NCBI RefSeq assembly: GCF_004564235.1
Contig: NZ_SOMN01000002.1
Coordinates: 186,001 to 250,000 of the forward strand
Origin: Cohnella luojiensis
GTDB lineage: Bacteria; Bacillota; Bacilli; Paenibacillales; Paenibacillaceae
Direction of reading: 5' to 3'
Length of the DNA stretch: 64,000 nt
The position numbers were made by a program, and so were the translations under genes. Below, in pieces: positions 36,187 through 44,842 of this stretch. The notes beneath the pieces are model-generated. The model saw only the letters and a list, made by a program, of their open reading frames with translations, had not been told where the DNA came from and searched no databases. The first letter of the stretch is position 1; every line of letters begins with the position of its first letter.

Positions 36187-37350
36187 TTAAAATTTAACGC
36201 CTTCCGTATACTTGTTGCCTGCGTTCCAAAGCAAGTACTCTTGAACTCCGCTATCGTTCAATGCTTTAATCTGCGCTTGCACTTCCTTGGCTCCGTATTT
36301 CGCGTAATGGCCGCTGCCGAGCCAGCTTGCCGTGAAATCCTGTATCCAGGGACGGATGATCGGTTTATTCTTTCCAAGAGGGTCCAGCTTCTTGTGCGTA
36401 TCGACCATGGCACCCTTTATCGTGGCGTAAGGGGCTTTGTCCGGGTCCTTCTGCTTGAACCATCCCGTGCTGTAATGGCTTGGGTAGATCATCGGACTAA
36501 TGACGTGAACCGCGTTGGAGATTTTGACGAAATCTTGACCAATCCCTTCCGCAGCTGGCACGGAAGCAGCGTATCCGAAAATATCAACGGAAACCCTTAC
36601 TCCCAGCGGTTCTAATTCTTTTTTCGCGTAAGCTACGAACCCTTCCACGATATCTACTCGGCTTAGCTCGTTTTTAGTGAACTTTAAGCCATCCGCTTTC
36701 TTCTCGAATCCTTCGGGGAACCTCACGTAGTCGAACTGAATTTCCTTAAAACCAAGCTTAGCTGCCTCTTTGGCGACTTCGACGTTATAATCCCAAACTT
36801 CTTTGCGATAGGGATTTACGAATTTATCCTTATTCTTGTTCTGCCATATCGTTCCGTCCTTCTGCACGAAGGAATATCCCGGATGCTTCTTGGCGAGGAC
36901 GCTGTCCTTGAAGACGACAACCCTGGCGATCGGATAGATCTCGTGTTCCTTCAAAGTAGACATCAGCTTATGGATGTCTTTGATATAAGGTTGCGGGCTT
37001 CCAAGCTTCTGGAGGGTGGGGTTATCCGTTTTGTAAGTGATATTTCCAAGATCGTCCTTAACGTCGATGACCATGGCGTTAAGCTCTGTTTTGTCCAGCA
37101 AATTCAGCAGTTTGGCCATTCTTTCTCCGCCGGCGCTGTAAGCTGTTACATAAATTCCTTTGACGATCGGAGCATCGGGCTGGGGATCACCCGCGACTTC
37201 AGTTTGATTGCTCCCTGAGCCGGGTTTTTCTGGGTGTTCTTGCGAGGCGGTCTTGACGGTGTTCCATAGTTTTCCCAGTGAGTTTTCGTTGGATTGCGGC
37301 CCGCCGACTGCCGTGTTTAAAAGCAGGATTAACGTTAATAAAATATTCAT
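36187..37350 (-). CDS. Putative glycoside hydrolase (DUF4015), secreted
   Basis: 387 residues. A short signal sequence (MNILLTLILLLNTAVGG) precedes a Ser/Glu/Pro-rich linker to about residue 60, then a TIM-barrel DUF4015 domain. Characteristic segments are VKGIYVTAYSAGG, AMVIDVKDDLGNITY, KEIQFDYVRFPEGF and YPSHYSTGWF. The acidic residues in QFDYVRFPE sit where barrel glycosidases have catalytic carboxylates. It probably acts at the cell wall or outside the cell; the substrate is unknown. The gene is monocistronic, between array 2 and the YitT gene. Confidence 0.85.
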   Translation of the reverse strand: MNILLTLILLLNTAVGGPQSNENSLGKLWNTVKTASQEHPEKPGSGSNQTEVAGDPQPDAPIVKGIYVTAYSAGGERMAKLLNLLDKTELNAMVIDVKDDLGNITYKTDNPTLQKLGSPQPYIKDIHKLMSTLKEHEIYPIARVVVFKDSVLAKKHPGYSFVQKDGTIWQNKNKDKFVNPYRKEVWDYNVEVAKEAAKLGFKEIQFDYVRFPEGFEKKADGLKFTKNELSRVDIVEGFVAYAKKELEPLGVRVSVDIFGYAASVPAAEGIGQDFVKISNAVHVISPMIYPSHYSTGWFKQKDPDKAPYATIKGAMVDTHKKLDPLGKNKPIIRPWIQDFTASWLGSGHYAKYGAKEVQAQIKALNDSGVQEYLLWNAGNKYTEGVKF

Positions 37351-37462
37351 TTGTTCTCTCTCCCCATCAGCTCTGTAACAAGATTATAAACGAGATGGAG
37401 GGGAGTAGACACAGGTATTTTGTAGTATTTTGTGGAAAAAAGTCAGGACAACCTTAAATATT

Positions 37463-38290
37463 TTAACGTCTTCGGAATTCACCTATAACATCTATCGTCT
37501 GCACCACGTTTACGAACGCTTTGGAGTCGACCTCGGTAATCATTTTGCGCAGCTCGGCTAGCTCATAACGGGTGGCTACCGTCATTAACATATCGCGTTC
37601 TTCGCTGGTGAAAGCACCGCGGGTTTTAATAATCGTAACCCCTCGCGGAAGCTTGAGCAGCCTGGAAGTAAGCTCTTGCGTATGATTAGTCACGATAAAC
37701 GCGGTTAATTTATGGTGAGGGGTATGGACGGCATCAATTACCTTTCCCGTTAAGTAGATCGACAGCATAGAATAGAGGGCGGCATTCCAATCGTTCTCCA
37801 GAAATCCTAAGGCGGCTACGACTAAAGTATTAAGAAGAACAGTGAACAGACCGATGGGTATATCTCTGTAACGTGATATAATGGAAGCGATGATGTCAAA
37901 GCCACCTGATGAGCCTCCATAACGCAGCGCAACGGATGATCCTAGCCCTACAAGCACGCCGCCGAATACAGATGCCAAGAGACGGTCGTCCGTAAGCTTG
38001 ATCTCGGGTACGATTTGCAGGAATAATGCCGTGAATATGACGGTTAAAATGCTGAGCCCAATAAATCGTTTCCCTAAAATACGATAACCCCAGAGCAAAA
38101 TCGGGACATTCAGGGCAAAATACAACCAGCCGATATTCCACCCGCTTAGGTACCCAATGACCATGGCGACTCCGGAAACCCCGCTGCTCAGCAGTTTTTC
38201 CGGAATAAGAAGCAATTGGAAGCCGAAACCGACAGCGGCGGCACTGATGATCATCAAAAATACGGGGCCAATTATGGCAATTCTTTTCAT
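37463..38290 (-). CDS. YitT-family membrane protein
   Basis: 275 residues. An N-terminal YitT_membrane domain with about five membrane segments (AVGFGFQLLLIPEKLLSSGVSGVAM at 19-43) is followed by a cytosolic DUF2179 domain (about 215-270; LPRGVTIIKTRGAFTSEERDMLM and IDVIGEFRRR). Function is unknown in the family. The ATG at 38290 has AAGGAG upstream. A 112-base gap to the DUF4015 gene contains no terminator that I can see. Confidence 0.88.
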   Translation of the reverse strand: MKRIAIIGPVFLMIISAAAVGFGFQLLLIPEKLLSSGVSGVAMVIGYLSGWNIGWLYFALNVPILLWGYRILGKRFIGLSILTVIFTALFLQIVPEIKLTDDRLLASVFGGVLVGLGSSVALRYGGSSGGFDIIASIISRYRDIPIGLFTVLLNTLVVAALGFLENDWNAALYSMLSIYLTGKVIDAVHTPHHKLTAFIVTNHTQELTSRLLKLPRGVTIIKTRGAFTSEERDMLMTVATRYELAELRKMITEVDSKAFVNVVQTIDVIGEFRRR

Positions 38291-38405
38291 GATAGCACTC
38301 CTTCGTAAGCTCGACGAACCAAATTGTATATAGGTTCCCCCAGGAGAAGACGATCATGCAAAACTGGTACCCTTTTCCTGCCACTGGAGTTTACGTGTAG
38401 GTTTG

Positions 38406-38414
38406 TGCTATAAT
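38406..38414 (+). promoter_or_regulatory. Extended -10 promoter of the DEAD-box gene
   Basis: TGCTATAAT is a perfect extended -10 element. No good -35 is present, which is usual for this class. The leader would be about 58 bases long. Confidence 0.6.
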
Positions 38415-38477
38415 GAACTGATCATTTTTTTGGAAGCCGTAAGTTGAAGGCCCAACACAGAAGGAGATTGAAAAAGT

Positions 38478-40112
38478 TTGAGCACATTTGCAGAGTTTGG
38501 TTTGGAGTCGGACGTTCTTCAAGCCATATCGGAGATGGGATTTGAAGAGGCGACCCCAATCCAAGCGAAAGCCATTCCCGTTGCCATTGCCGGCAGAGAT
38601 ATGATCGGGCAGGCCCAGACAGGTACAGGTAAAACTGCAGCATTCGGTATACCGCTAATCAGCAAGATTGCAGCATCGGAAGATCGCATCGTTGCCCTGA
38701 TCATGGCCCCGACTCGCGAACTCGCGATTCAGGTGTCAGAAGAAATCGAGAAGCTTGGACGTTTCAAGGGACTTCGTTCCTTGGCTATATATGGCGGTCA
38801 AGACATCTCACGTCAGATCCGCTCCTTGAAGCGGAAGCCGCAGATCATTATCGGAACACCGGGTCGTTTGTTAGACCACATTAACCGTAAAACCATTCGC
38901 CTTGACGATGTTCGTTCGGTCGTATTGGACGAAGCGGATGAAATGCTGGACATGGGATTTATGGACGATATTCAATCCATACTGAAGCTCGTTCCGGAAG
39001 AGCGCCAAACCTTGTTGTTCTCCGCGACTATGCCGGCGAACATCCAGAAGCTTGCGCAACAGTTCTTGCGCAATCCTGAGCATGTCAAAGTCGAGTCGAA
39101 GCTGCTCAGCGCGCCGCTAATCGAGCAATATTACGTGGAAATTCAAGAGCGTATGAAATTTGACGGCCTATGCCGACTGCTTGACATGGAACCGCCAGAA
39201 TTGGCTATCATCTTCGGTCGTACCAAGCGTCGCGTAGCAGAATTATCTGAAGCTCTTATGAAACGCGGATATGCCTGCGACGGATTGCATGGCGATCTTT
39301 CCCAGAACCAACGGGACACCGTTATGCGGAAGTTCCGCGACGGCAGCATCGACATCTTGGTAGCTACGGATGTAGCGGCCCGCGGTCTCGATGTCTCCGG
39401 CGTAACCCATGTTATCAACTTCGATTTACCGCAAGATCCGGAAAGCTATGTTCATCGGATCGGTCGTACAGGCCGTGCGGGTAAAGAAGGGACATCTTGG
39501 TCGTTCGTGACTGCCCGTGAAATCGATCATTTGCATTTCATCGAGAAAGTTACTCGTCATCGGATATCCAAGAAAATCCTGCCGACTCTGTCCGAAGCGA
39601 TGGAAGGCAAGCAGAAGATCATGGCCGAGCGTATCATGGATACCGTTCGTTCCGAAGAAGAGGTAAATCCTTTCAAATGGGTTGCTATGCAGCTTCTGGA
39701 GCAATATGATTCCGTTCAATTGCTTGCGGCGGCGATGAAATTATTGACCGGCGACAAGAAGGACGTAAACATTGAGCTGACTCCTGAGGATCCCGTTCGC
39801 GGTAAGAAACGGAAATTCGAAGGCAATCGCGGCGGCTCCGGCGGCGGTTACGGCGGTAGCGGCGGTCGTCGTTACGGCGGTAGCAGCGGCGGCGGCCAAG
39901 GCGCATGGCGTCAAGGCGGCCAAGGACGCAGTGATTCTCGCGGCGGATCCAGCTATACCGGCGGGCAACGCAAGCCTTACAGTGGCGCCAACCGCACAAG
40001 CACTAGCCGGGATGACAGCAGTTATCGCGATGCGAATCGCGGACCGCGTCCAGAACGTCGCGACGATTTCCGCGGCACTCGTTCCCAGAACGAAGATTTC
40101 GTTAAAATCTAA
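38478..40112 (+). CDS. cshA: DEAD-box ATP-dependent RNA helicase (CshA-like)
   Basis: 544 residues. All helicase motifs are present in order: Q motif near residue 25, [64 protein letters not shown] and [10 protein letters not shown]. After the core comes a short dimerisation/RNA-binding region and then a long disordered Gly/Ser/Arg/Tyr-rich tail (about 440-544). It probably unwinds rRNA or mRNA during ribosome assembly and degradation, especially in the cold. The start is TTG 38478, with AAGGAGATTG upstream. Confidence 0.93.
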   Translation: MSTFAEFGLESDVLQAISEMGFEEATPIQAKAIPVAIAGRDMIGQAQTGTGKTAAFGIPLISKIAASEDRIVALIMAPTRELAIQVSEEIEKLGRFKGLRSLAIYGGQDISRQIRSLKRKPQIIIGTPGRLLDHINRKTIRLDDVRSVVLDEADEMLDMGFMDDIQSILKLVPEERQTLLFSATMPANIQKLAQQFLRNPEHVKVESKLLSAPLIEQYYVEIQERMKFDGLCRLLDMEPPELAIIFGRTKRRVAELSEALMKRGYACDGLHGDLSQNQRDTVMRKFRDGSIDILVATDVAARGLDVSGVTHVINFDLPQDPESYVHRIGRTGRAGKEGTSWSFVTAREIDHLHFIEKVTRHRISKKILPTLSEAMEGKQKIMAERIMDTVRSEEEVNPFKWVAMQLLEQYDSVQLLAAAMKLLTGDKKDVNIELTPEDPVRGKKRKFEGNRGGSGGGYGGSGGRRYGGSSGGGQGAWRQGGQGRSDSRGGSSYTGGQRKPYSGANRTSTSRDDSSYRDANRGPRPERRDDFRGTRSQNEDFVKI

Positions 40113-40153
40113 ACCGGTAACTAACTGACGGACGTCATCAGGGAGGAATCCCC

Positions 40154-40900
40154 ATGGAAATGCGGGGCATGATGGGTGGCTTTTATCGGCTATCCGAATG
40201 GATTATGAGGTTGTCAGTTACGAATGTATTGTGGCTTCTCACATCGTTTCCTTTTTGGTTACTGGTTATTAGTTTTCTTGGAGCTAAAGACACGGAGCAA
40301 TTGAAGGCGATTGTTATACCGCTTGCGATTGTTGCCCCTTTTACCTTGTTTCCGGCGACCTCGGCTATGTTCTCGGTCGCCCGGAAATGGGTTCTAGGAG
40401 ATACCGACGTTCCCCTCCTAAAAACTTTTTTCCGTAACTATAAGCAGAATTACGTGCAGGCGATGATTGGCGGGCTTTTCTATGCGCTCTTGTTCGCGAT
40501 ATTAATCATTGATTTCCAGGTCTATCTCAGGCAGATGGATGGATTCCAATTGATCGCGTACCTGTTTATCGCATTGATGTTCCTGCTGCTTATTTCCTTG
40601 TTGCATTTCTTCTCTCTTTTGTCGCATTTTCATATGAAAACGATTCAATTGCTTAAGAATGCGCTTATTCTTACAATTGGTCGTCCGATTCGTTCTATGA
40701 TTATGGCCATTGGAGCGGCAGCGGTGTTATTCATAAGTACGAGGTTTACGTTTCTGATTCCTTTTTTCTTCGGTAGCATTATTGCGGTCTATACCTTCTA
40801 TAACTTTAATATGGTCATCCAGAAGATGATGCTGTTAAAGGAAGAAGCCGAAACGGAGAAATCCGCCGAATTAGACTCCGAAGATGAACAGAAGCAATAA
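40154..40900 (+). CDS. YesL-like membrane protein (DUF624)
   Basis: 248 residues with about five or six membrane segments and a charged C-terminal tail (KEEAETEKSAELDSEDEQKQ). The N-terminal YRLSEWIMRLSVTNVLWLLTSFP and the central PATSAMFSVARKWVLGD are typical of DUF624/YesL. In Bacillus, members often sit near carbohydrate uptake genes, but no such genes are adjacent here. GGGAGGAATCCCC precedes the ATG. Confidence 0.85.
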   Translation: MEMRGMMGGFYRLSEWIMRLSVTNVLWLLTSFPFWLLVISFLGAKDTEQLKAIVIPLAIVAPFTLFPATSAMFSVARKWVLGDTDVPLLKTFFRNYKQNYVQAMIGGLFYALLFAILIIDFQVYLRQMDGFQLIAYLFIALMFLLLISLLHFFSLLSHFHMKTIQLLKNALILTIGRPIRSMIMAIGAAAVLFISTRFTFLIPFFFGSIIAVYTFYNFNMVIQKMMLLKEEAETEKSAELDSEDEQKQ

Positions 40901-40916
40901 TCTCAAGGCTAGTCAT

Positions 40917-40945
40917 TTTACTTTTCTTATCCACCTGCTTATAAT
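40917..40945 (+). promoter_or_regulatory. Promoter for the structured-RNA region
   Basis: TTTACT (40917-40922), a 17-base spacer and consensus TATAAT (40940-40945), just after the YesL-like gene. Transcription would start near 40952, upstream of the candidate RNA and the next gene. Confidence 0.6.
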
Positions 40946-41007
40946 GAAAATACTCCTGCCATGTACGTTACGACGCTTTATTGTTTTGAACCAATGTTTG
41001 TTTCCAG

Positions 41008-41135
41008 GGAGCCCTAGATTGCCGAGTGGCTGACATGCCCCCGAAAAGGGAAGTCAAAAGCTGTGCTGCGGGCACCCACCTGCCAAAGCAGGTTCAGAAA
41101 CATGCACGTCGGACGGCAATGGCGGGTTTTTTCTA
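41008..41135 (+). ncRNA. Candidate structured RNA, family not recognised
   Basis: A long closing helix is visible: CCC, then ATTGCCG, CTGAC and TGC on the 5' side (from about 41013) pair with GCA, GTCGG, CGGCAAT and GGG on the 3' side (to about 41129), and TTTTTT follows at once. Inside are a CCC-GAAAA-GGG hairpin, a GTGC/GCAC hairpin and a perfect ACCTGC-CAAA-GCAGGT hairpin; the latter two are enclosed by CTG/CAG. The shape fits either a free-standing small RNA ending in its own terminator or a riboswitch for the gene 80 bases downstream. It does not match 6S, SRP, RNase P, tmRNA or a riboswitch that I can recall. Confidence 0.55.
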
Positions 41136-41212
41136 TCCTTGGACTTTAATCCCCGGGTGAGGCGTGGTAAGATAGAATGTAGCGCCAAGGGTACCCGGAG
41201 GGAGAGAGAGCA

Positions 41213-41593
41213 TTGAAGCGATTGCTGATTGGATTAATCCGCAGCCATGAACATACGAGCGACAAAGCGAAAGATCCTAAGCTTAAGTCTCATTATTATC
41301 GGCTTTCGAAGGATCGTGCTTGGGAAGAGGTCAGTTCCATTCTCAAGAAAATGAAGGGCTACAAGGTTCTTCATGAGGTTCAGACTGTCGGAGAGATCGT
41401 AATGGAGAAGAAGACGATGTCAGGCCGTACCATGGATATTACGATTCAAGTGGTTGGTACAAGCCCGGGTAACACGGCTGTCGACATTTATTCCGCTTCA
41501 CGCGGATCGCTTGGCGATCTGGGCGCGAACTATCGAATCATTCAGGAAATCTACGGCGTACTGGATCGTAAATTGTCCTCATACAAAACTTAG
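41213..41593 (+). CDS. Conserved hypothetical cytosolic protein
   Basis: 126 residues from TTG 41213, with CGGAGGGAGAG upstream. I do not recognise a characterised family. It has no signal or membrane segment. The central DITIQVVGTSPGNTAVDIYSASRGSLGDLGANYRII suggests a small alpha/beta domain. It may be transcribed from the promoter at 40917 through the candidate structured RNA. It is convergent with tpx across a shared terminator. Confidence 0.65.
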   Translation: MKRLLIGLIRSHEHTSDKAKDPKLKSHYYRLSKDRAWEEVSSILKKMKGYKVLHEVQTVGEIVMEKKTMSGRTMDITIQVVGTSPGNTAVDIYSASRGSLGDLGANYRIIQEIYGVLDRKLSSYKT

Positions 41594-41615
41594 ATAGCAC
41601 TACCGCAAGCAATAG

Positions 41616-41653
41616 AAAAGCGAGGAAGGCGGTTGGCCTAACCTCGCTTTTGT
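41616..41653. terminator. Shared terminator between 41.2-kb gene and tpx
   Basis: AAAAGCGAGG (41616-41625) and CCTCGCTTTT (41642-41651) form a 10-bp stem with A/T flanks on both sides, so it is bidirectional. Confidence 0.85.
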
Positions 41654-41679
41654 TGTATTTACTTAAGGTAAGCAAAGGC

Positions 41680-42192
41680 TTACAACAGGCTCTTGACAGC
41701 CGCGACCGCTGCTTCGTAATCCGGATGTTCAGTCATTTCTTTGAGCACTTCAACGTACGTGATCTTATCGTTGGTATCAACGACGAAGATAGATCTCATA
41801 TCTAATTGAATTTCTTTGATCAGAACGCCATAGGATTTGCCGAAGCTGTTTTCTTTGTAATCCGACAACAGGAACACGCGGTCCACTCCGGCAGCCGCAC
41901 ACCAACGAGCTTGAGCGAACGGTAAGTCCGCGCTTACGGTGATGATAACGACGTTATCGCCTAGTTTGGAAGCTTCTTCATTGAAGCGGCGAGTTTGAGC
42001 GTCGCAAACGCCAGTGTCGATGGAAGGAACAACACTGATAAGTTTGACTTTGCCTGCGAAATCCTGCAAAGAGGAAGTCTCAAGCAAGTTTTTGTTTAGA
42101 GTGAAATCAGGAGCGGTATCTCCGGCTTTTAACACGGGACCGACCAGTGTAATGGGATTGCCTTTAAGAGTAGCTGAACGTTCTTGAGACAT
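41680..42192 (-). CDS. tpx: Thiol peroxidase
   Basis: 170 residues. Tpx is an atypical two-Cys peroxiredoxin that reduces H2O2 and organic peroxides using thioredoxin. The peroxidatic Cys63 lies in [21 protein letters not shown], and the resolving Cys98 in [16 protein letters not shown] 42192 has GAAGGAGGAATTTTC upstream; a longer frame to 42321 is unsupported. A LysR-type regulator is transcribed divergently from the same 108-base intergenic region. Confidence 0.96.
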   Translation of the reverse strand: MSQERSATLKGNPITLVGPVLKAGDTAPDFTLNKNLLETSSLQDFAGKVKLISVVPSIDTGVCDAQTRRFNEEASKLGDNVVIITVSADLPFAQARWCAAAGVDRVFLLSDYKENSFGKSYGVLIKEIQLDMRSIFVVDTNDKITYVEVLKEMTEHPDYEAAVAAVKSLL

Positions 42193-42224
42193 GAAAATTC
42201 CTCCTTCATTGATAAGGTTTACCG

Positions 42225-42242
42225 TAATCATTATAATCGTTA
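42225..42242. promoter_or_regulatory. Dyad in the tpx/LysR divergent promoter region
   Basis: TAA-TC-ATTATAAT-CG-TTA is an 18-bp interrupted palindrome containing TATAAT on both strands. It is a plausible LysR-type binding site overlapping the -10 region. A TTGGAC 19 bases upstream on the - strand could be the tpx -35. Confidence 0.45.
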
Positions 42243-42300
42243 TCGAATACCCTTGTCCAATCTTTGGCACAAGCGGATGGGCGTGGAAGGGGACACTACA

Positions 42301-43203
42301 TTGGAACTCAGACAATTGCAATATTTCGTGCAGGTCGCGCGTCTACAGCATGTAACGAAAGCCGCAGAGGAGCTCCATGTGGCTCAATCCGCGGTGAGCA
42401 GGCAAATCCACAGGCTCGAGGAAGAACTAGGGATACGCCTGTTCATGCAACGCGGGCGCAACGTTCAATTAACGCCTGTCGGGCAACTGTTCCTGCGCCG
42501 GGCGGAAGCGTTGCTGAGCGACTTGGATCGCGCGGTCATGGAAATTCATGAATTTCTTGATCCGGAGGTCGGCGAGATTCGCCTTGGTTTCCCGCATAGC
42601 TTAGGAATACATCTTGTTCCACAAGTTGTCGCCGCATTCCGAAAGCTTCATCCCAACGTCAAATTTAAATTTCGGCAAGGGATGTACCCTTCCTTGATAC
42701 GCGATGTCGTGGACGCAGAGGTGGATCTTGCCTTCATCTCCCCTTATCCGGAGAAGAGCGATCAAGTTACGGGAGAAGTCGTGCTTACGGAGGAGCTATT
42801 CGCAATATTGCCCGATACGCATCGCCTTGCTTTGGAGGATTCGATCAAATTGATCGACTTGAAGGACGAGACGTTCGTTCTGTTCAGCTCCGGCTATTCT
42901 TTGCGCCCGATCGTATGGGATGCTTGCAAGGAAGCAGGCTTCACGCCGCGCATCGGATTCGAGGGGGAGGAATCAGGCACGATACGCGGCCTCGTAGCGG
43001 CAGGCATGGGCGTAAGCTTGCTTCCCGAGATGGCGATGTACGAGACAAGCTCGATGATGCCGGCAGTCGTTAAAATAAGCGAGCCGCACGTGACCCGCAC
43101 GATTGGGCTCATTCGCCGTTCGGGAGAAAAGTTGCCGCTGGTCGTGCAGATGTTTCATGCGTTCCTGCTCGATTTCTTCAAGAATCATTATAAGACGTTG
43201 TGA
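42301..43203 (+). CDS. LysR-family transcriptional regulator (GltC-like)
   Basis: 300 residues from TTG 42301, with GGAAGGGGAC upstream. The N-terminal helix-turn-helix is classic: [44 protein letters not shown]. The effector domain (about 90-295) resembles B. subtilis GltC in pattern, for example [22 protein letters not shown] and [14 protein letters not shown]. Divergence from tpx suggests that it controls tpx, or that its effector concerns redox or metabolism, but the target is inferred from position alone. Confidence 0.9.
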   Translation: MELRQLQYFVQVARLQHVTKAAEELHVAQSAVSRQIHRLEEELGIRLFMQRGRNVQLTPVGQLFLRRAEALLSDLDRAVMEIHEFLDPEVGEIRLGFPHSLGIHLVPQVVAAFRKLHPNVKFKFRQGMYPSLIRDVVDAEVDLAFISPYPEKSDQVTGEVVLTEELFAILPDTHRLALEDSIKLIDLKDETFVLFSSGYSLRPIVWDACKEAGFTPRIGFEGEESGTIRGLVAAGMGVSLLPEMAMYETSSMMPAVVKISEPHVTRTIGLIRRSGEKLPLVVQMFHAFLLDFFKNHYKTL

Positions 43204-43214
43204 CTGATCGTAAT

Positions 43215-43260
43215 AAAGGGTTGAGCGGTTCTTGTGAACCTAGCTCAACCCTTTATTTAT
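43215..43260. terminator. Bidirectional terminator between LysR and YugP genes
   Basis: AAAGGGTTGAGC (43215-43226) and GCTCAACCCTTT (43243-43254) form a perfect 12-bp stem followed by ATTTAT. Confidence 0.88.
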
Positions 43261-43268
43261 TTTCTATA

Positions 43269-43952
43269 TTATTCCCTGTTACTTGTGAAGATCATGATGT
43301 ACTTCAGCAACTCAAGCAGGGCGATCAGCGCAGCGGCTACGTAAGTCAATGCGGCCGCGTTTAATACTTTGGCGACTCCTCGTTCTTCGTCGCGCGTGAT
43401 GAAGCCTTCGGATATCATCAGGTCGCGCGCGCGCGAACTGGCGTTAAACTCGACTGGCAGCGTTACAAGCTGGAATGCAACGGCCGCTGCAAAGAAGATA
43501 ATGCCAAACCCGATCAGGTTTAGCGAATCCAGCAAAAATCCGGCAATGAGAAGGAATGGCGCTATGCCGGAAGAGAGCCTTACAACCGGGAACATCCGGT
43601 GGCGAATCACGAGCATCGGATAAGAATTCTGATGCTGAATCGCGTGGCCTACCTCATGGCAAGCAACCGAGATCGCCGAGATCGAGTTCTCGTAATACAC
43701 GGGCTCGGATAAGCGAACGACGCGATGAATGGGATCGTAATGATCGGAAAGCCTTCCGGGAACGGGTTCAATGGGAACGTCTTGTAATCCGTTTCGGTCC
43801 AACATTCGTCTTGCGGCATCATAACCGGTTAGTCCGCTTGCGCTTTTTACCTCGGACCAGCGGTTAAACGTGCTTTTAACCCGAAACTGGGCCCATAGAG
43901 ATACAATAAACGCGATGATGATCAGAAAGTCCATCGGGTGAAAAAACAACAT
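43269..43952 (-). CDS. Membrane zinc metallopeptidase (YugP family)
   Basis: 227 residues. An N-terminal membrane helix is followed by the metallopeptidase motif CHEVGHAIQH (about 97-106), whose two His and Glu would bind zinc and activate water. Three more membrane helices follow, around LPVEFNASSRARDLMISEGFI. The family (DUF2268-like neutral zinc peptidase, YugP) has no firm substrate. AGGGAACCCC precedes the ATG. The gene lies 40 bases downstream of the MerR gene on the same strand. Confidence 0.9.
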   Translation of the reverse strand: MLFFHPMDFLIIIAFIVSLWAQFRVKSTFNRWSEVKSASGLTGYDAARRMLDRNGLQDVPIEPVPGRLSDHYDPIHRVVRLSEPVYYENSISAISVACHEVGHAIQHQNSYPMLVIRHRMFPVVRLSSGIAPFLLIAGFLLDSLNLIGFGIIFFAAAVAFQLVTLPVEFNASSRARDLMISEGFITRDEERGVAKVLNAAALTYVAAALIALLELLKYIMIFTSNRE

Positions 43953-43992
43953 ATGGGGTTCCCTCCATTAAGGTGGAATGTCTTAAACCGAG

Positions 43993-44448
43993 TTACATAA
44001 AGTTACTCTTCCCCAAAAGAAGAAGAAGGGCTTCTACGCAAGCTGCGGTTTGCGGTGTGATTGCTCTGAAGAGTCGCTTAGCCTGTTGCGGCTTCAATTG
44101 CTCCAGGACCGGGGCCAATTCCTTCACTTCTCGTTCCAACTGAGCTAGGTGAGTCTGCAGGTCGGAGAGTTTGCGGGTTACGGCTTCGTCCGTTACCACC
44201 CGATTTAATGAAGAAAATTGTTCGCGAATTTCTTCCAAAGAAAATTTCTGCGCCTTCAATTGTTCAATACGGCGAATGCGCGCTAAAGTTTCATCGTCAT
44301 ATAAACGGTAATTTCCCGTAGATCTCTTGGCTGGAGCCAATAAGCCCAAGCCCGTGTAGTAATCAATGGTACGAGGGCTAATTCCGGCCAATGCGGACAG
44401 CTCTCCTATCCGGTAAAGGCGTTGCGCGTTTATCGATCCGTTACGCAT
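43993..44448 (-). CDS. MerR-family transcriptional regulator
   Basis: 151 residues. The winged helix at the N-terminus is clear: LYRIGELSALAGISPRTIDYYTGLGLLAPAKRS then NYRLYDDETLARI. A dimerisation coiled coil follows (about 85-125). The short C-terminal effector region contains a single Cys and no Cys cluster, so a metal-sensing role is not indicated. GAAAGAAGGTG precedes the ATG at 44448. It probably regulates itself and the YugP gene. Confidence 0.88.
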   Translation of the reverse strand: MRNGSINAQRLYRIGELSALAGISPRTIDYYTGLGLLAPAKRSTGNYRLYDDETLARIRRIEQLKAQKFSLEEIREQFSSLNRVVTDEAVTRKLSDLQTHLAQLEREVKELAPVLEQLKPQQAKRLFRAITPQTAACVEALLLLLGKSNFM

Positions 44449-44842
44449 CGATTCACCTTCTTTCCTACGTGTAGCTTTCTATAACTATCATACCGAATCG
44501 GGAACTGTACAGTCAAACGTGATACTTACACTTGCAAGCCTTAGTTCATAGGCATTTAAGGAAGGTTTGGAATATAAACTTACATTATAGGGGTTAATGT
44601 GAGGTGTTTGATGATGTAAAGCTGCCGCGAGGACAAGTTATCGTGTTAAAATAGATAAAATAATGGAATTTGTGGTCTAAATCCTAACATTACTGACCAT
44701 TAATATGGTTAATGTTAGATTTTTGGCGTAATTATTGAATTATTTTACGAAAACCGTATTGTCAAATCGTTAAGATCAACCTATAATGACACTAAGCCTT
44801 TCTTCAAATGTCATGAAACATTACACGTAGGGAGTGGTCGTT
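44449..44842. other. Divergent control region between MerR and amtB
   Basis: 394 AT-rich bases with no gene. Two interrupted palindromes share the half-site ACATTA/TAATGT: 44582-44600 (7-base gap) and 44687-44715 (17-base gap). The second extends to CTAACATTA/TAATGTTAG with an inner ACCAT/ATGGT, covering 44684-44718. They lie upstream of the amtB promoter. They do not fit the TGTNA-N7-TNACA GlnR/TnrA pattern, because the half-sites face the other way. Confidence 0.55.
44759..44787 (+). promoter_or_regulatory. Sigma-A promoter for amtB
   Basis: TTGTCA (44759-44764), exactly 17 bases and TATAAT (44782-44787). The start would be near 44794, about 49 bases before the amtB GTG. Confidence 0.8.

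Noticed and set aside
41008-41135. tRNA-Ser or tRNA-Leu
   Set aside because: The GCCGAGTGGCTGA stretch resembles a D-arm, but there is no anticodon arm, variable arm, T-arm or CCA-type end in the right places.
44582-44718. GlnR/TnrA sites before amtB
   Set aside because: The palindromes have outward-facing ACATTA … TAATGT half-sites rather than TGTNA … TNACA.
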